From: Streptomyces xinghaiensis S187 | GTDB lineage: Bacteria; Actinomycetota; Actinomycetes; Streptomycetales; Streptomycetaceae | NCBI RefSeq assembly: GCF_000220705.2 | Contig: NZ_CP023202.1 | Location: 1,798,001 to 1,862,000 of the forward strand | Direction: 5' to 3' | DNA: 64,000 nucleotides | Part shown: in pieces, positions 45,111 through 54,538 of the stretch | Layout: each line of letters starts with the position of its first letter | Numbering within the stretch: position 1 is the first letter of the stretch | Translations under genes and position numbers: made by a program | The notes under the pieces: model-generated | What the model saw: the letters and a program-made list of their open reading frames with translations, nothing else | Told to the model about the DNA's origin: nothing | Database searches by the model: none

Positions 45111-47347
45111 TTGGCGGCTTCGTCCTTCGTCTGCGGCTGGGCCTCGGGCTGGGCGGCGTCGCCGCCCTCCTCGTCCATGACGGGGATCAGCGAGAGCTTG
45201 CCGCGCTGGTCGATCTCGGCGATCTCGACCTGGACCTTCGCGCCGACCTTGAGCACGTCCTCGACGTTCTCCACGCGCTTGCCGCCGGCGAGCTTGCGGA
45301 TCTGCGAGATGTGCAGCAGGCCGTCCTTGCCCGGCATCAGCGAGACGAAGGCACCGAAGGTGGTGGTCTTGACGACCGTGCCCAGGTAGCGCTCGCCGAC
45401 CTCCGGCATCGTCGGGTTGGCGATGCCGTTGATGACCGCGCGGGCGGCCTCGGCGGCGGAGCCGACGGCCGCACCGATGTAGATGGTGCCGTCGTCCTCG
45501 ATGGTGATGTCGGCGCCGGTGTCCTCCTGGATCTGGTTGATCATCTTGCCCTTGGGGCCGATGACCTCACCGATCTTGTCCACCGGGATCTTGACGGTGA
45601 TGATCCGCGGGGCGTTCGGGGACATCTCGTCCGGGACGTCGATGGCCTCGTTCATCACGTCCAGGATGTGCAGACGGGCGTCGCGGGCCTGCTTGAGGGC
45701 CGCGGCCAGCACGGAGGCCGGGATGCCGTCCAGCTTGGTGTCGAGCTGGAGGGCGGTGATGAACTGCCGGGTGCCGGCGACCTTGAAGTCCATGTCGCCG
45801 TAGGCGTCCTCCGCACCGAGGATGTCGGTGAGGGTGACGTAGTGCGTCTCGCCGTCGATCTCCTGGGAGATCAGGCCCATCGCGATGCCCGCGACGGGCG
45901 CCTTGAGCGGCACACCGGCGTTCATCAGCGACATGGTGGAGGCGCAGACCGAGCCCATGGACGTCGAGCCGTTGGAGCCCAGCGCCTCGGAGACCTGCCG
46001 GATGGCGTACGGGAACTCCTCGCGGGTCGGGAGGACCGGGAGGATCGCCCGCTCCGCGAGCGCGCCGTGGCCGATCTCGCGGCGCTTCGGCGAACCGACG
46101 CGGCCCGTCTCGCCGACGGAGAACGGCGGGAAGTTGTAGTTGTGCATGTAGCGCTTGCGCGTCTCGGGCGCGAGCGTGTCCAGCATCTGCTCCATGCGGA
46201 GCATGTTGAGGGTGGTGACGCCCAGGATCTGGGTCTCACCGCGCTCGAACAGCGCCGAGCCGTGCACCCGCGGGATCGCCTCGACCTCGGCGGCGAGGGT
46301 GCGGATGTCCGTGACACCGCGGCCGTCGATGCGGACCTTGTCCTTGATGACGCGCTCGCGCACCAGGGACTTGGTCAGCGCGCGGTAGGCGCCCGAGATC
46401 TCCTTCTCGCGCCCCTCGAACTGCGGCAGCAGCTTCTCGGCGGCCAGCGCCTTGACCCGGTCCAGCTCGGCCTCGCGGGCCTGCTTGCCGGGGATGGTGA
46501 GCGCCTGGGCGAGCTCGTCGCGGACCGCGTGGGTCAGCGCCTCCAGGACGTCGTCCTGGAACTCCAGGTAGAGCGGGAACTCGCCGACCGGCTTGGCGGC
46601 CTTCGCGGCGAGGTCGGCCTGCGCCTTGCAGAGCGCCTTGATGAAGGGCTTCGCGGCCTCCAGACCGGCGGCGACGACCTCCTCGGTGGGCGCCTCGGCG
46701 CCGCCCTTGACCAGCTCGACGGTCTTGGTGGTGGCCTCGGCCTCGACCATCATGATCGCGACGTCGCCGTCCTCCAGGACACGGCCCGCGACGACCATGT
46801 CGAAGACGGCGTCCTCGAGCTCGGTGTGGGTGGGGAAGGCCACCCACTGGCCGTTGATCAGGGCGACGCGGGTGCCGCCGATCGGGCCGGAGAAGGGCAG
46901 GCCCGCGAGCTGGGTGGAGCAGGAGGCGGCGTTGATCGCGACCACGTCGTAGAGGTGGTCGGGGTTGAGCGCCATGATCGTCTCGACGATCTGGATCTCG
47001 TTGCGCAGGCCCTTCTTGAAGGAGGGGCGCAGCGGCCGGTCGATCAGGCGGCAGGTGAGGATGGCGTCCTCGGAGGGGCGGCCCTCCCGGCGGAAGAACG
47101 AGCCGGGGATGCGCCCGGCGGCGTACATCCGCTCCTCGACGTCGACCGTCAGCGGGAAGAAGTCGAGCTGTTCCTTGGGGTTCTTGGAGGCGGTGGTGGC
47201 CGACAGCACCATGGTGTCGTCGTCCAGGTAGGCCACGGCGGAGCCGGCGGCCTGACGGGCCAGGCGGCCCGTCTCGAAACGGATGGTGCGGGTGCCGAAG
47301 GAACCGTTGTCGATGACGGCCTCGGCGTAGTGGGTCTCGTTCTCCAC
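45107..47347 (-). CDS. pnp: Polyribonucleotide nucleotidyltransferase (PNPase, GPSI)
   Basis: 3'-5' phosphorolytic exoribonuclease and the main poly(A)-type RNA polymerase of Streptomyces; historically also called guanosine pentaphosphate synthetase I. 746 residues with two RNase PH domains (start TIRFETGRLARQAAGSAVAY, RRREG equivalent at FFRREGRPSEDAILTCRLID, catalytic Asp region AYGDMDFKVAGT), the KH domain (VDKIGEVIGPKGKMINQIQE) and S1 domain (ERYLGTVVKTTTFGAFVSLM), then an acidic tail. It follows rpsO with a 353-base structured gap and overlaps the M16 gene downstream. Confidence 0.97.
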   Translation of the reverse strand: MENETHYAEAVIDNGSFGTRTIRFETGRLARQAAGSAVAYLDDDTMVLSATTASKNPKEQLDFFPLTVDVEERMYAAGRIPGSFFRREGRPSEDAILTCRLIDRPLRPSFKKGLRNEIQIVETIMALNPDHLYDVVAINAASCSTQLAGLPFSGPIGGTRVALINGQWVAFPTHTELEDAVFDMVVAGRVLEDGDVAIMMVEAEATTKTVELVKGGAEAPTEEVVAAGLEAAKPFIKALCKAQADLAAKAAKPVGEFPLYLEFQDDVLEALTHAVRDELAQALTIPGKQAREAELDRVKALAAEKLLPQFEGREKEISGAYRALTKSLVRERVIKDKVRIDGRGVTDIRTLAAEVEAIPRVHGSALFERGETQILGVTTLNMLRMEQMLDTLAPETRKRYMHNYNFPPFSVGETGRVGSPKRREIGHGALAERAILPVLPTREEFPYAIRQVSEALGSNGSTSMGSVCASTMSLMNAGVPLKAPVAGIAMGLISQEIDGETHYVTLTDILGAEDAYGDMDFKVAGTRQFITALQLDTKLDGIPASVLAAALKQARDARLHILDVMNEAIDVPDEMSPNAPRIITVKIPVDKIGEVIGPKGKMINQIQEDTGADITIEDDGTIYIGAAVGSAAEAARAVINGIANPTMPEVGERYLGTVVKTTTFGAFVSLMPGKDGLLHISQIRKLAGGKRVENVEDVLKVGAKVQVEIAEIDQRGKLSLIPVMDEEGGDAAQPEAQPQTKDEAAK

Positions 47348-47700
47348 CAGGAAAATCTCCTCGTCTGCGTCCCCCTGCCCGTGTGGCGGGGGACGATGGC
47401 GGCGGAGCGTCCCTGCCGCTCGCCCCGCGGGCCGGGCCGGTCTTCGATCGAAGCCTCCGGAGACGGCTGCCTCCGACGGCCACTACCGAGGACCGGCGCC
47501 TGTGGCGCGGTGCTGCGGTGGGGTGGCGCTCCCCCTCATACGTTGTTCTCTTGTTCCGACCAGACTACAAAGCTTCCGCTTCCGTCACACGACGGAGCGG
47601 TCCGGCCGGTGTCCGGCGCTGCGCGGCGCACAGGCGCACGGACGGCGCATACGGCGAAGGGAGCGGCCCCCGGCGTGGGAGCCGCTCCCTTCACGGCGTC
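47348..47700 (-). promoter_or_regulatory. rpsO-pnp intergenic leader
   Basis: A 353-base non-coding stretch. The rpsO-proximal end holds the 47657-47691 hairpin. In the middle is a 12-bp perfect palindrome CTTCGATCGAAG (47442-47453). A promoter for pnp is expected here by analogy with S. coelicolor, but I cannot name a convincing -35/-10 pair. No open frame is believable. Confidence 0.6.
47657..47691 (-). terminator. Hairpin after rpsO
   Basis: A perfect 11-bp inverted repeat (AAGGGAGCGGC / GCCGCTCCCTT) 9 bases after the rpsO stop. In S. coelicolor the rpsO-pnp readthrough hairpin is an RNase III cleavage site, so this may be a processing site as well as an attenuator. Confidence 0.75.
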
Positions 47701-47988
47701 TTACTTCGCGCCCGCCGCGCCGCGGCGGATGCCCAGGCGCTCCACGAGCGCGCGGAAGCGCTGGATGTCCTTCTTCGCCAGGTACTGCAGCAGCCGGCGG
47801 CGCTGGCCGACCAGGAGCAGCAGACCACGGCGGGAGTGGTGGTCGTGCTTGTGGGTCTTGAGGTGCTCGGTGAGGTCCGAGATGCGGCGGGTGAGCATCG
47901 CGACCTGGACCTCGGGGGAACCGGTGTCACCCTCCTTGGTCGCGAACTCGGCCATGATCTGCTTCTTCGTAGCGGCGTCGAGCGACAC
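47701..47988 (-). CDS. rpsO: 30S ribosomal protein S15
   Basis: 95-residue S15, which binds the central domain of 16S rRNA early in assembly. Start SLDAATKKQIMAEFATKEGD, conserved GSPEVQVAMLTRRISDLTEH, LKTHKHDHHSRRGLLLLVGQ and RRLLQYLAKKD. GTG at 47988, preceded by GAGGAG, gives the standard length; the longer frame to 48123 does not resemble S15. It is followed by a hairpin and pnp. Confidence 0.97.
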   Translation of the reverse strand: MSLDAATKKQIMAEFATKEGDTGSPEVQVAMLTRRISDLTEHLKTHKHDHHSRRGLLLLVGQRRRLLQYLAKKDIQRFRALVERLGIRRGAAGAK

Positions 47989-48154
47989 GCGGTACTCCTC
48001 TGTGGTGTTCGATGCGCCCACGAGTGCCCCTGGTCTTGGTCTCAGGGGGGCTTCCGTGACTCGGAGGCGGGGGTCCGATGAGCGCTGCGCCCAGAGCCCG
48101 CGGGGCTCCGGGGGTGCGTACACAAACGGCCGTCACACAGCGTACCAGCACCGC

Positions 48155-49654
48155 TCAGGAGGTCAGCGCCCGGAGGGAGTGGTAGACGTCGAAGACCGCG
48201 AGACAGAGCGGGATCAGGGTCAGCAGGACGAAGGCCTCGGCGATCTCCAGGAACCGGCCCCAGAACGGGGTCACGCCCTTCCGGGGCACGATCAGCCCCA
48301 GGGCGACGACCACCGCGGCGACCGCGGCGATCGCGGCGGCGAGCCAGACCGTGCGAAGGTCCAGCGCCGCGCCGTCGCCCCGCAGGGCATCCCGGACCAG
48401 CGCCGCGGGCGGATTGAGCGCGAGCCCGAGCCCGAGCAGCACCAGCGCGCCGAGGCCGGCGGCGAGGGCGCAGCCGACCTGCGAGGTGTAGCGGAAGAGG
48501 TGGGCGCGCATCAGCAGGGCGACGCCCGTCGCCAGCGCGAGCAGCTGGCCCCAGACCTGGCCCGAGAAGCCGAGCACGGCGGCCGAGCCGACGGCCACCA
48601 GCGCGCAGCCGCCGACCAGGCCGACCAGCAGCTCGTGGCCGCGCCGCGCCCGGGCGGCGACGCGCTCGGCGTCCACCGGACCCTGGGGGTCCGGGTCCGC
48701 GCCGTAGTCGCCCCTGGTGGTGCGCGGCGGCTCGAAGCCGATGGGGAGCCGGGCGAAGCGCGTGGAGAGCCCGGGCAGGAAGGCGAGCGCGCCCACGGCG
48801 AGCGGGGCGCAGACGGCCGCGGTCTCGCTCGCCGTCATGCCGGCCGCGATCGCGGTGAAGGTCACCAGCAGTCCGGTGGCGGAGGCGAGGAGGAAGGCGA
48901 CGAACGGGCTGTCGCCGCTGGGGGCGGCCGCCGTCAGGATCACCGCGAGGACGAGAACGGCGGCACAGGCGAGAAGGAACTGCAGCTTGCCGACGCCCTG
49001 GCCCGCGGCCGGGGGCAGCAGGCCCGCACCGGCCACCGCGGCGTTCGCCAGGGCGCCGAGGCCCAGCGCCACCGCCGAGCCCCGGTCGTCGTACACCCGT
49101 GCGCGGACGCCCGCGAAGGCGAGGAGCAGGACGCCGGCGACGGCCGCGAGAATGCCGGGGAGGCCGTGGGTGTCGTGGCGCGGGGCGGCCGCCCACAGCA
49201 CGAAGGCGAGCAGCACCAGCAGCACCGAACCGCCGAAGAGGCCGGCGCCCCGCATCAGGTCGTCCGTCCACAGCGTGCGGTCCCGGGCGACGGCGGAGGC
49301 GACGGCGTCCGACACGTCGTCGAAGACCGCCGGGGGCAGGGATTCGGCGAAGGGGCGCAGGGCGAGCAGTTCGCCGTCGAGAATGCGCTGCGCGGCGAGG
49401 GACCGCGCGCCGTCCAGCACGGTCCCGTTGCGGCGCACCAGGTGGTATCCCACCGGGGCCCCCGCCTCGGGGCCCTGTCCGGAGAGGCGGAGGACCTCGG
49501 GGCAGAGGTCGGCGACGGGGATGTCGTCCGGCAGCGCGACGTCGACGCGGCCGTCCGGCGCGACGACCGTGACCCGGCAGAAGCCGGTTCCGCCGCCGGG
49601 CGGAGTCGCGGAGGGCGGTTGCCCGGCTCCGGTGGCCGCGGCTGGGGCCGTCAT
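48155..49654 (-). CDS. eccD: EccD, type VII secretion integral membrane protein
   Basis: 499 residues: an N-terminal ubiquitin-like YukD domain (about 25-105, CRVTVVAPDGRVDVALPDDI, with RRNGTVLDGARSLAAQRILD) and about eleven transmembrane helices (about 130-495). EccD forms the bulk of the membrane vestibule of the ESX translocon. The Pro/Gly/Ala-rich first 25 residues are a normal extension. ATG at 49654, or the GTG two codons earlier, is the likely start. It diverges from eccC across a 248-base gap, so the two core components are probably co-regulated. It is unusual in being next to rpsO-pnp, but this is the conserved Streptomyces location as I recall it. Confidence 0.92.
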   Translation of the reverse strand: MTAPAAATGAGQPPSATPPGGGTGFCRVTVVAPDGRVDVALPDDIPVADLCPEVLRLSGQGPEAGAPVGYHLVRRNGTVLDGARSLAAQRILDGELLALRPFAESLPPAVFDDVSDAVASAVARDRTLWTDDLMRGAGLFGGSVLLVLLAFVLWAAAPRHDTHGLPGILAAVAGVLLLAFAGVRARVYDDRGSAVALGLGALANAAVAGAGLLPPAAGQGVGKLQFLLACAAVLVLAVILTAAAPSGDSPFVAFLLASATGLLVTFTAIAAGMTASETAAVCAPLAVGALAFLPGLSTRFARLPIGFEPPRTTRGDYGADPDPQGPVDAERVAARARRGHELLVGLVGGCALVAVGSAAVLGFSGQVWGQLLALATGVALLMRAHLFRYTSQVGCALAAGLGALVLLGLGLALNPPAALVRDALRGDGAALDLRTVWLAAAIAAVAAVVVALGLIVPRKGVTPFWGRFLEIAEAFVLLTLIPLCLAVFDVYHSLRALTS

Positions 49655-49902
49655 ACTCACCTGCTGCTTCCCCTCGTCCTTGCTGGTGGCTGCGGGCCGC
49701 GGCCGCGGAGCGCGGGCCGTGGCGGGCGCGTCCCGAACGGCCGGGCCGTCGCGGGCAGTTCGTGGCCGGGTAGCGGGACGCCGCGCCACCCTACCGCCCG
49801 TCCGTCACTCTGTGCGCCAGTAGGATCGCTCCGCGCGGAGGGTCCCGTCACCGCGGGGGTGCCGAACGCGATGTGTCTGTCCGGCAAGGGAATTGGTGAG
49901 CA
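49655..49902. promoter_or_regulatory. Divergent eccD/eccC promoter region
   Basis: A 248-base intergenic region feeding both halves of the secretion locus. No clear consensus promoter is identified on either strand. Confidence 0.4.
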
Positions 49903-52900
49903 GTGAGCCAGATCGTCGTCAAGCGCCCGCCACGGGCCCTGCCCCCCGAGGTGTCCGACGAGGAACTGCGGCTGCAGCCGCCCCCCGAGCTGCCGAGAGG
50001 CCAGCAGGAGGGCGCCCTCATGCAGTTGCTGCCCATGCTGGGCATGGGCGGATCGGTGGTGTTCTTCTTCATGACGCCCAATCCGATCATGCGGATCATG
50101 GGCATGGTGATGATCGCGTCGACGGTCGCCATGGCGATCGCGATGCTGGTCCGCTACCGGCGCGGCACCCAGGGGCAGCTGGCGGACCTGCGGCGCGACT
50201 ACCTCAAGTACCTGACGCAGACCCGGCGCGCGGTGCTCCGGACCGCGCGGCTCCAGCGTGCCGGGCAGTTCTACCTGCACCCCTCGCCGGAGCAGTTGTG
50301 GGCGCTGGTCGCCGAGGGCAGCCGGGTGTGGGAACGCCGGATCGGCGACGAGGACTTCGGGCAGGTGCGCGTCGGCCTGGGCAGCCAGCAGCTCGCCACC
50401 CCTCTCGTCCGCCCGGAGACGGCACCCGTGGACGACCTGGAGCCGCTCACCGCGGACGCGATGCGGCGGTTCCTGGCGACGCACTCCACGCTCGACGGTC
50501 TCCCGATCGCCGTCTCCCTGCGCGCCTTCTACCAGCTGACCGTCAGCGGCGAGCCGGAGTCCGCACGGTCCGCGACGCGCGCGATGGTGGCCTCCCTCGC
50601 CTCGCTCCACTCGCCCGAGGACCTCGTGATCGCCGTCGCCGCCGGCCCCGAGGAGGCGCGGCACTGGGAGTGGACGAAGTGGCTCCCGCACGTCCAGGCC
50701 CCCGGGCCCGGGGACGGCGCGGGGAGCCGGCGGCTCATCACCACCGACGCGCACGAACTGCACGACCTGCTGGCCCCGCGGCTGGAGGGCAGGCCCCGCT
50801 TCCAGGGCGCCGCGCACCCCCTGCTGGACCGCCCCCACATCGTCGTCGTCCTCGACGGCCGGTCGGTGCCGCCGGTGTCGCCCTTCGCCGCGGCCGAGGG
50901 CCTGCAGGGCGTGACGCTGATCGAGGTCGCGCCCGGGGAGACCGGCGGCCCGCGCGGCGGCCTGTCCGTCGTGGTGCACCCGGACTCCCTCCGGCTGGAG
51001 TCCGGGCACGGCCAGGTGTACGACGGGGAGCCCGACGCGATGAGCCCGGAGGCGGCGGAGGCCCTCGCCCGCCAGCTCGCCCCGCTCCGCGTCGCCACGG
51101 GCGGGGACGACGCGGAACCCCTGCTCGCCAACCTGGAGTTCACCGATCTGCTGAACCTGGGTGACGCCGCCTCCGTCGACGTCGCCCGGACCTGGCGGCC
51201 GCGGTCGCAGTCCGAGCGGCTCCGGGTGCCGATCGGCGTCGGCGAGGACGGCACACCCGTGATGCTGGACCTCAAGGAGGCGGCGCAGGAGGGCATGGGC
51301 CCGCACGGCCTGTGCGTCGGCGCCACCGGCTCCGGCAAGTCGGAGCTGCTGCGCACCCTGGTCCTGGGCCTGGCCGTCACGCACTCCTCGGAGACCCTCA
51401 ACTTCGTCCTCGCGGACTTCAAGGGCGGCGCCACCTTCGCCGGGATGTCCCGCATGCCGCACGTCGCCGCGGTGATCACCAACCTCGCGGACGACCTGAC
51501 GCTCGTCGACCGGATGGGCGACTCCATCCGCGGCGAGCTCAACCGGCGGCAGGAGATGCTGCGCGACGCCGGCAACTACGCCAACATCCACGACTACGAG
51601 AAGGCGCGCGCCGCCGGGGCCGCGCTGCAGCCCATCCCCTCGCTGGTGCTCGTCATCGACGAGTTCAGCGAACTCCTCAGCGCCATGCCGGACTTCATCG
51701 AGATGTTCGTGCAGATCGGCCGGATCGGCCGCTCCCTCGGCGTCCATCTGCTGCTCGCCTCGCAGCGGCTGGAGGAGGGCCGGCTGCGCGGTCTGGAGAC
51801 CTACCTCTCGTACCGGATCGGCCTGCGCACCTTCTCCGCGGCCGAATCGCGCGCCGCGCTCGGCGTCCCGGACGCCTACCAGCTGCCGAACGTCCCCGGT
51901 TCCGGCTACCTCAAGTTCGGGACGGACGAGATGGTGCGGTTCAAGGCGGCCTATGTCTCCGGTGTGCACCGTGCCCCCTCGCACCGGGCCGCCGCGCCCG
52001 GAGGACCCCTCCCCGTGGACCGCAGGCCGGTCGCGTTCACCGCCGCCCCGGTGCCCGTCCGGTACGCCGAACCCGCCGCCCGTCCCCGGGTGCCCGACCA
52101 GCGGCGCCCGGAGGACGACGCGCTGGCCGACACCGTGCTCGACGTCATCGTCCGCCGGCTGGAGGGGCGCGGCGCGGAGGCCCACCAGGTGTGGCTGCCG
52201 CCGCTGGACAACCCGCCGCCGCTGGACGAGCTCCTGCCCGGGCTCGCGGGCGTGCCGGGCCGCGGGCTGACCCGGCCCGGGTACGAGGGCGGCCGGCTCG
52301 TCGTCCCCGTCGGTGTGGTCGACAAGCCGTACGAGCAGCGCCGGGACACGCTCTACCGGGACTTCTCCGGCGCCGCCGGCCACATGCAGATCATCGGCGG
52401 CCCGCAGTCGGGCAAGTCGACGCTGCTGCGCACGCTCATCGCCGGCTTCGCGCTGACCCACACGCCGCAGGAGGTGCAGTTCTACGGACTCGACTTCGGC
52501 GGCGGCGGCCTGTCCTCGATCGCCGGCCTGCCCCATGTGGGCGGAGTCGCCTCGCGTCTGGACCCCGAGCGGGTGCGGCGGACGGTGGCCGAGGTGTACG
52601 GCATCCTGACGCGGCGCGAGGAGTACTTCCGCGGCGCGGGCATCGACTCCATCGCCACCTACCGCCGGCTGCGGGCCCGCGGCGACATCTCCCCGGAGGA
52701 CCAGCCGTGGGGCGACGTGTTCCTGGTCATCGACGGCTGGGGCAACTTCCGCAGCGACTACGAGGGCCTGGAGCACGCCGTCCTCGACATCGCGGCCCGC
52801 GGACTCGGCTACGGCGTCCACCTCGTCCTCACCGCCTCGCGCTCGATGGAGGTCCGCGCCCACCTCAAGGACCATCTGATGAACCGGCTGGAGCTGCGGC

Positions 52901-53874
52901 TGGGTGACACGATGGACTCCGAGCTGGACCGCAAGGCGGCCGCCAACGTGCCGACCGGCGTCCCGGGCCGCGGTCTCACCCCCGAGAAGCTGCACTTCAT
53001 GGCCGCGGTGCCGCGGATCGACTCCATCAACTCCGACAGCGACCTCTCCGAGGCCACGGCCGCGATGACCCAGGAGGTCGGCCGCCACTGGACCGCCCCG
53101 GGAGCCCCCGAGGTCAGGCTGCTCCCCCGCGAGCTGCCGGCGGAGAACCTTCCGGCGGGCTCGGCGCACCCGCAGCGCGGGGTCGCCTTCGCCATCGACG
53201 AGAACAACCTGGAACCGGTCTTCGTCGACTTCGAACGCGACCCGTTCTTCCTGGTCTTCGGCGAGAGCGAGTCCGGCAAGTCCAACCTGCTGCGGCTGCT
53301 CGTCAAGCAGCTCACCGAGCGCTACGACGGCGACTCCTGCAAGCTCCTCGTCGTCGACAACCGCCGCGCGCTGCTGGACGTCACCCCGGCCACGCACCTG
53401 GCCGACTACGTGCCGATGTCCAACAACATGGACCACCACGTGGAGGCGCTGGCGGACCTGATGAAGCGCCGCACCCCGCCGGCCGACGTCACCGCCCGGC
53501 AGCTCCGCGACCGCAGTTGGTGGAGCGGCCCCTCGGTGTACGTGATCGTCGACGACTACGACCTGGTCTCCACATCCAGCGGCAACCCCCTGGCACAGCT
53601 CACGGAAATGCTGCCCTTCGCGCGGGACGTGGGGGTGCGCTTCATCATCGCCCGCAGCTCGGCCGGCGCGAGCCGGGCCGCCTACGAGTCCTTCATGCAG
53701 CGGATGACGGAACTCGGCGCGCAGGGCGTGCTGCTCTCCGGTGACCCGCAGGAGGGAGACGTGCTCGGCGGCGTCCGGATGCGCCCGATGCCGCCGGGCC
53801 GGGGCTTCTTCGTCTCGCGCCAGCGCGGCAATCCCCTGGTGCAGACGGGTCTGCTGCCGACGGAGGTGTACTGA
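49903..53874 (+). CDS. eccC: EccC, type VII secretion FtsK/SpoIIIE-type ATPase
   Basis: 1323-residue motor of the ESX translocon, a fused EccCa-EccCb. After two membrane helices (about 41-80) come three P-loop domains. Walker A motifs are GATGSGKS (Lys479), GGPQSGKS (Lys838) and GESESGKS (Lys1126). Walker B of domain 1 is LVLVIDEFSE with the catalytic glutamate; domain 2 has VFLVIDGWGN and domain 3 VYVIVDDYD, lacking it, so only the first is expected to hydrolyse ATP efficiently, as in known EccCs. The third domain usually binds the C-terminal signal of Esx substrates. GTG at 49903. Its stop overlaps the next ATG (TGATG). Confidence 0.95.
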   Translation: MSQIVVKRPPRALPPEVSDEELRLQPPPELPRGQQEGALMQLLPMLGMGGSVVFFFMTPNPIMRIMGMVMIASTVAMAIAMLVRYRRGTQGQLADLRRDYLKYLTQTRRAVLRTARLQRAGQFYLHPSPEQLWALVAEGSRVWERRIGDEDFGQVRVGLGSQQLATPLVRPETAPVDDLEPLTADAMRRFLATHSTLDGLPIAVSLRAFYQLTVSGEPESARSATRAMVASLASLHSPEDLVIAVAAGPEEARHWEWTKWLPHVQAPGPGDGAGSRRLITTDAHELHDLLAPRLEGRPRFQGAAHPLLDRPHIVVVLDGRSVPPVSPFAAAEGLQGVTLIEVAPGETGGPRGGLSVVVHPDSLRLESGHGQVYDGEPDAMSPEAAEALARQLAPLRVATGGDDAEPLLANLEFTDLLNLGDAASVDVARTWRPRSQSERLRVPIGVGEDGTPVMLDLKEAAQEGMGPHGLCVGATGSGKSELLRTLVLGLAVTHSSETLNFVLADFKGGATFAGMSRMPHVAAVITNLADDLTLVDRMGDSIRGELNRRQEMLRDAGNYANIHDYEKARAAGAALQPIPSLVLVIDEFSELLSAMPDFIEMFVQIGRIGRSLGVHLLLASQRLEEGRLRGLETYLSYRIGLRTFSAAESRAALGVPDAYQLPNVPGSGYLKFGTDEMVRFKAAYVSGVHRAPSHRAAAPGGPLPVDRRPVAFTAAPVPVRYAEPAARPRVPDQRRPEDDALADTVLDVIVRRLEGRGAEAHQVWLPPLDNPPPLDELLPGLAGVPGRGLTRPGYEGGRLVVPVGVVDKPYEQRRDTLYRDFSGAAGHMQIIGGPQSGKSTLLRTLIAGFALTHTPQEVQFYGLDFGGGGLSSIAGLPHVGGVASRLDPERVRRTVAEVYGILTRREEYFRGAGIDSIATYRRLRARGDISPEDQPWGDVFLVIDGWGNFRSDYEGLEHAVLDIAARGLGYGVHLVLTASRSMEVRAHLKDHLMNRLELRLGDTMDSELDRKAAANVPTGVPGRGLTPEKLHFMAAVPRIDSINSDSDLSEATAAMTQEVGRHWTAPGAPEVRLLPRELPAENLPAGSAHPQRGVAFAIDENNLEPVFVDFERDPFFLVFGESESGKSNLLRLLVKQLTERYDGDSCKLLVVDNRRALLDVTPATHLADYVPMSNNMDHHVEALADLMKRRTPPADVTARQLRDRSWWSGPSVYVIVDDYDLVSTSSGNPLAQLTEMLPFARDVGVRFIIARSSAGASRAAYESFMQRMTELGAQGVLLSGDPQEGDVLGGVRMRPMPPGRGFFVSRQRGNPLVQTGLLPTEVY

Positions 53875-54455
53875 TGATCGGCGCCGCCGTCTTCACCGGT
53901 GCCTTCGCGGTGGCGTTCCTCGCCTTCGCCCTCTTCGTCGACCCGCGGAAGCTGTGGTGGCGCTTCCGGGCCCGGCACTTCGAGCACCCCGAGGCCCACG
54001 AGCCGTCGGCGGCGTCGTTCATGTGGCGCCGGGTGCTGCTGGGAGTTCTGGGGCTGGTCCTGGTGTGGCAGTGCGTGGAACTGCTGCGCCTGGCGGGGGT
54101 CTTCAAGACCGGCCCGGACCACGTGGAAATCCTCGAACGCGTCGAGAACGCGGCGCTGAACCTGGAGACCGGCAAGGACGGCGGACAGCACAAGATGCCG
54201 GTGGGCGAGGGGTCCTGGGGCTTCTTCATCGACCCACGGCTCAAGGGCCCCGGCGACGACCCGGTCGCGCATCTCGTCTCCGCGACCGACGCCGAGGGGG
54301 ACGGCGAGGACGTGGAGCGCTACGAGATCGACGGCATATGCCTGACGGTCAGGGCGACGCCGGATCCGGGTCAGTCCGAAATGGATGACGCCATCGACAA
54401 CCTCACCTATCGCGTGAAGACCGACGTTGTGGACAGTCCTTGCGAGGAGTCGTAG
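53874..54455 (+). CDS. Membrane protein translationally coupled to eccC
   Basis: 193 residues; two hydrophobic segments (AAVFTGAFAVAFLAFALFV, about 4-22, and VLLGVLGLVLVWQCVELLRL, about 54-73) and a soluble C-terminal part of about 120 residues rich in acidic residues, ending VDSPCEES. No family recognised. The ATG overlaps the eccC stop (TGATG), which makes a role in the ESX machine or in substrate handling likely. Absent similarity to EccB or EccE. Confidence 0.75.
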   Translation: MIGAAVFTGAFAVAFLAFALFVDPRKLWWRFRARHFEHPEAHEPSAASFMWRRVLLGVLGLVLVWQCVELLRLAGVFKTGPDHVEILERVENAALNLETGKDGGQHKMPVGEGSWGFFIDPRLKGPGDDPVAHLVSATDAEGDGEDVERYEIDGICLTVRATPDPGQSEMDDAIDNLTYRVKTDVVDSPCEES

Positions 54456-54469
54456 GCCATCCCTAGGTT
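54440..54469 (+). promoter_or_regulatory. Candidate promoter for the 54.5-58 kb module
   Basis: TTGCGA (54440-54445) and TAGGTT (54464-54469) are 18 bases apart, a good match to the Streptomyces vegetative consensus TTGACPu-N16-18-TAGPuPuT. It would start transcription around 54476, 60 bases before the 166-aa gene, and lies across the end of the preceding gene. Confidence 0.45.
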
Positions 54470-54538
54470 GAACCAGTTCTCGGCCGCGCTGGTCTGGCGG
54501 TCCGTCAGTAAGGCACACGGGGGAAGGAGCACCCGCGG

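Noticed and set aside
45080..49906. 1608-codon plus-strand open frame over pnp, rpsO and eccD
   Set aside because: It covers three well-recognised minus-strand genes and has no domain similarity.
49657..53439. 1260-codon minus-strand open frame over eccC
   Set aside because: Shadow of the EccC coding frame; no start signal or similarity.
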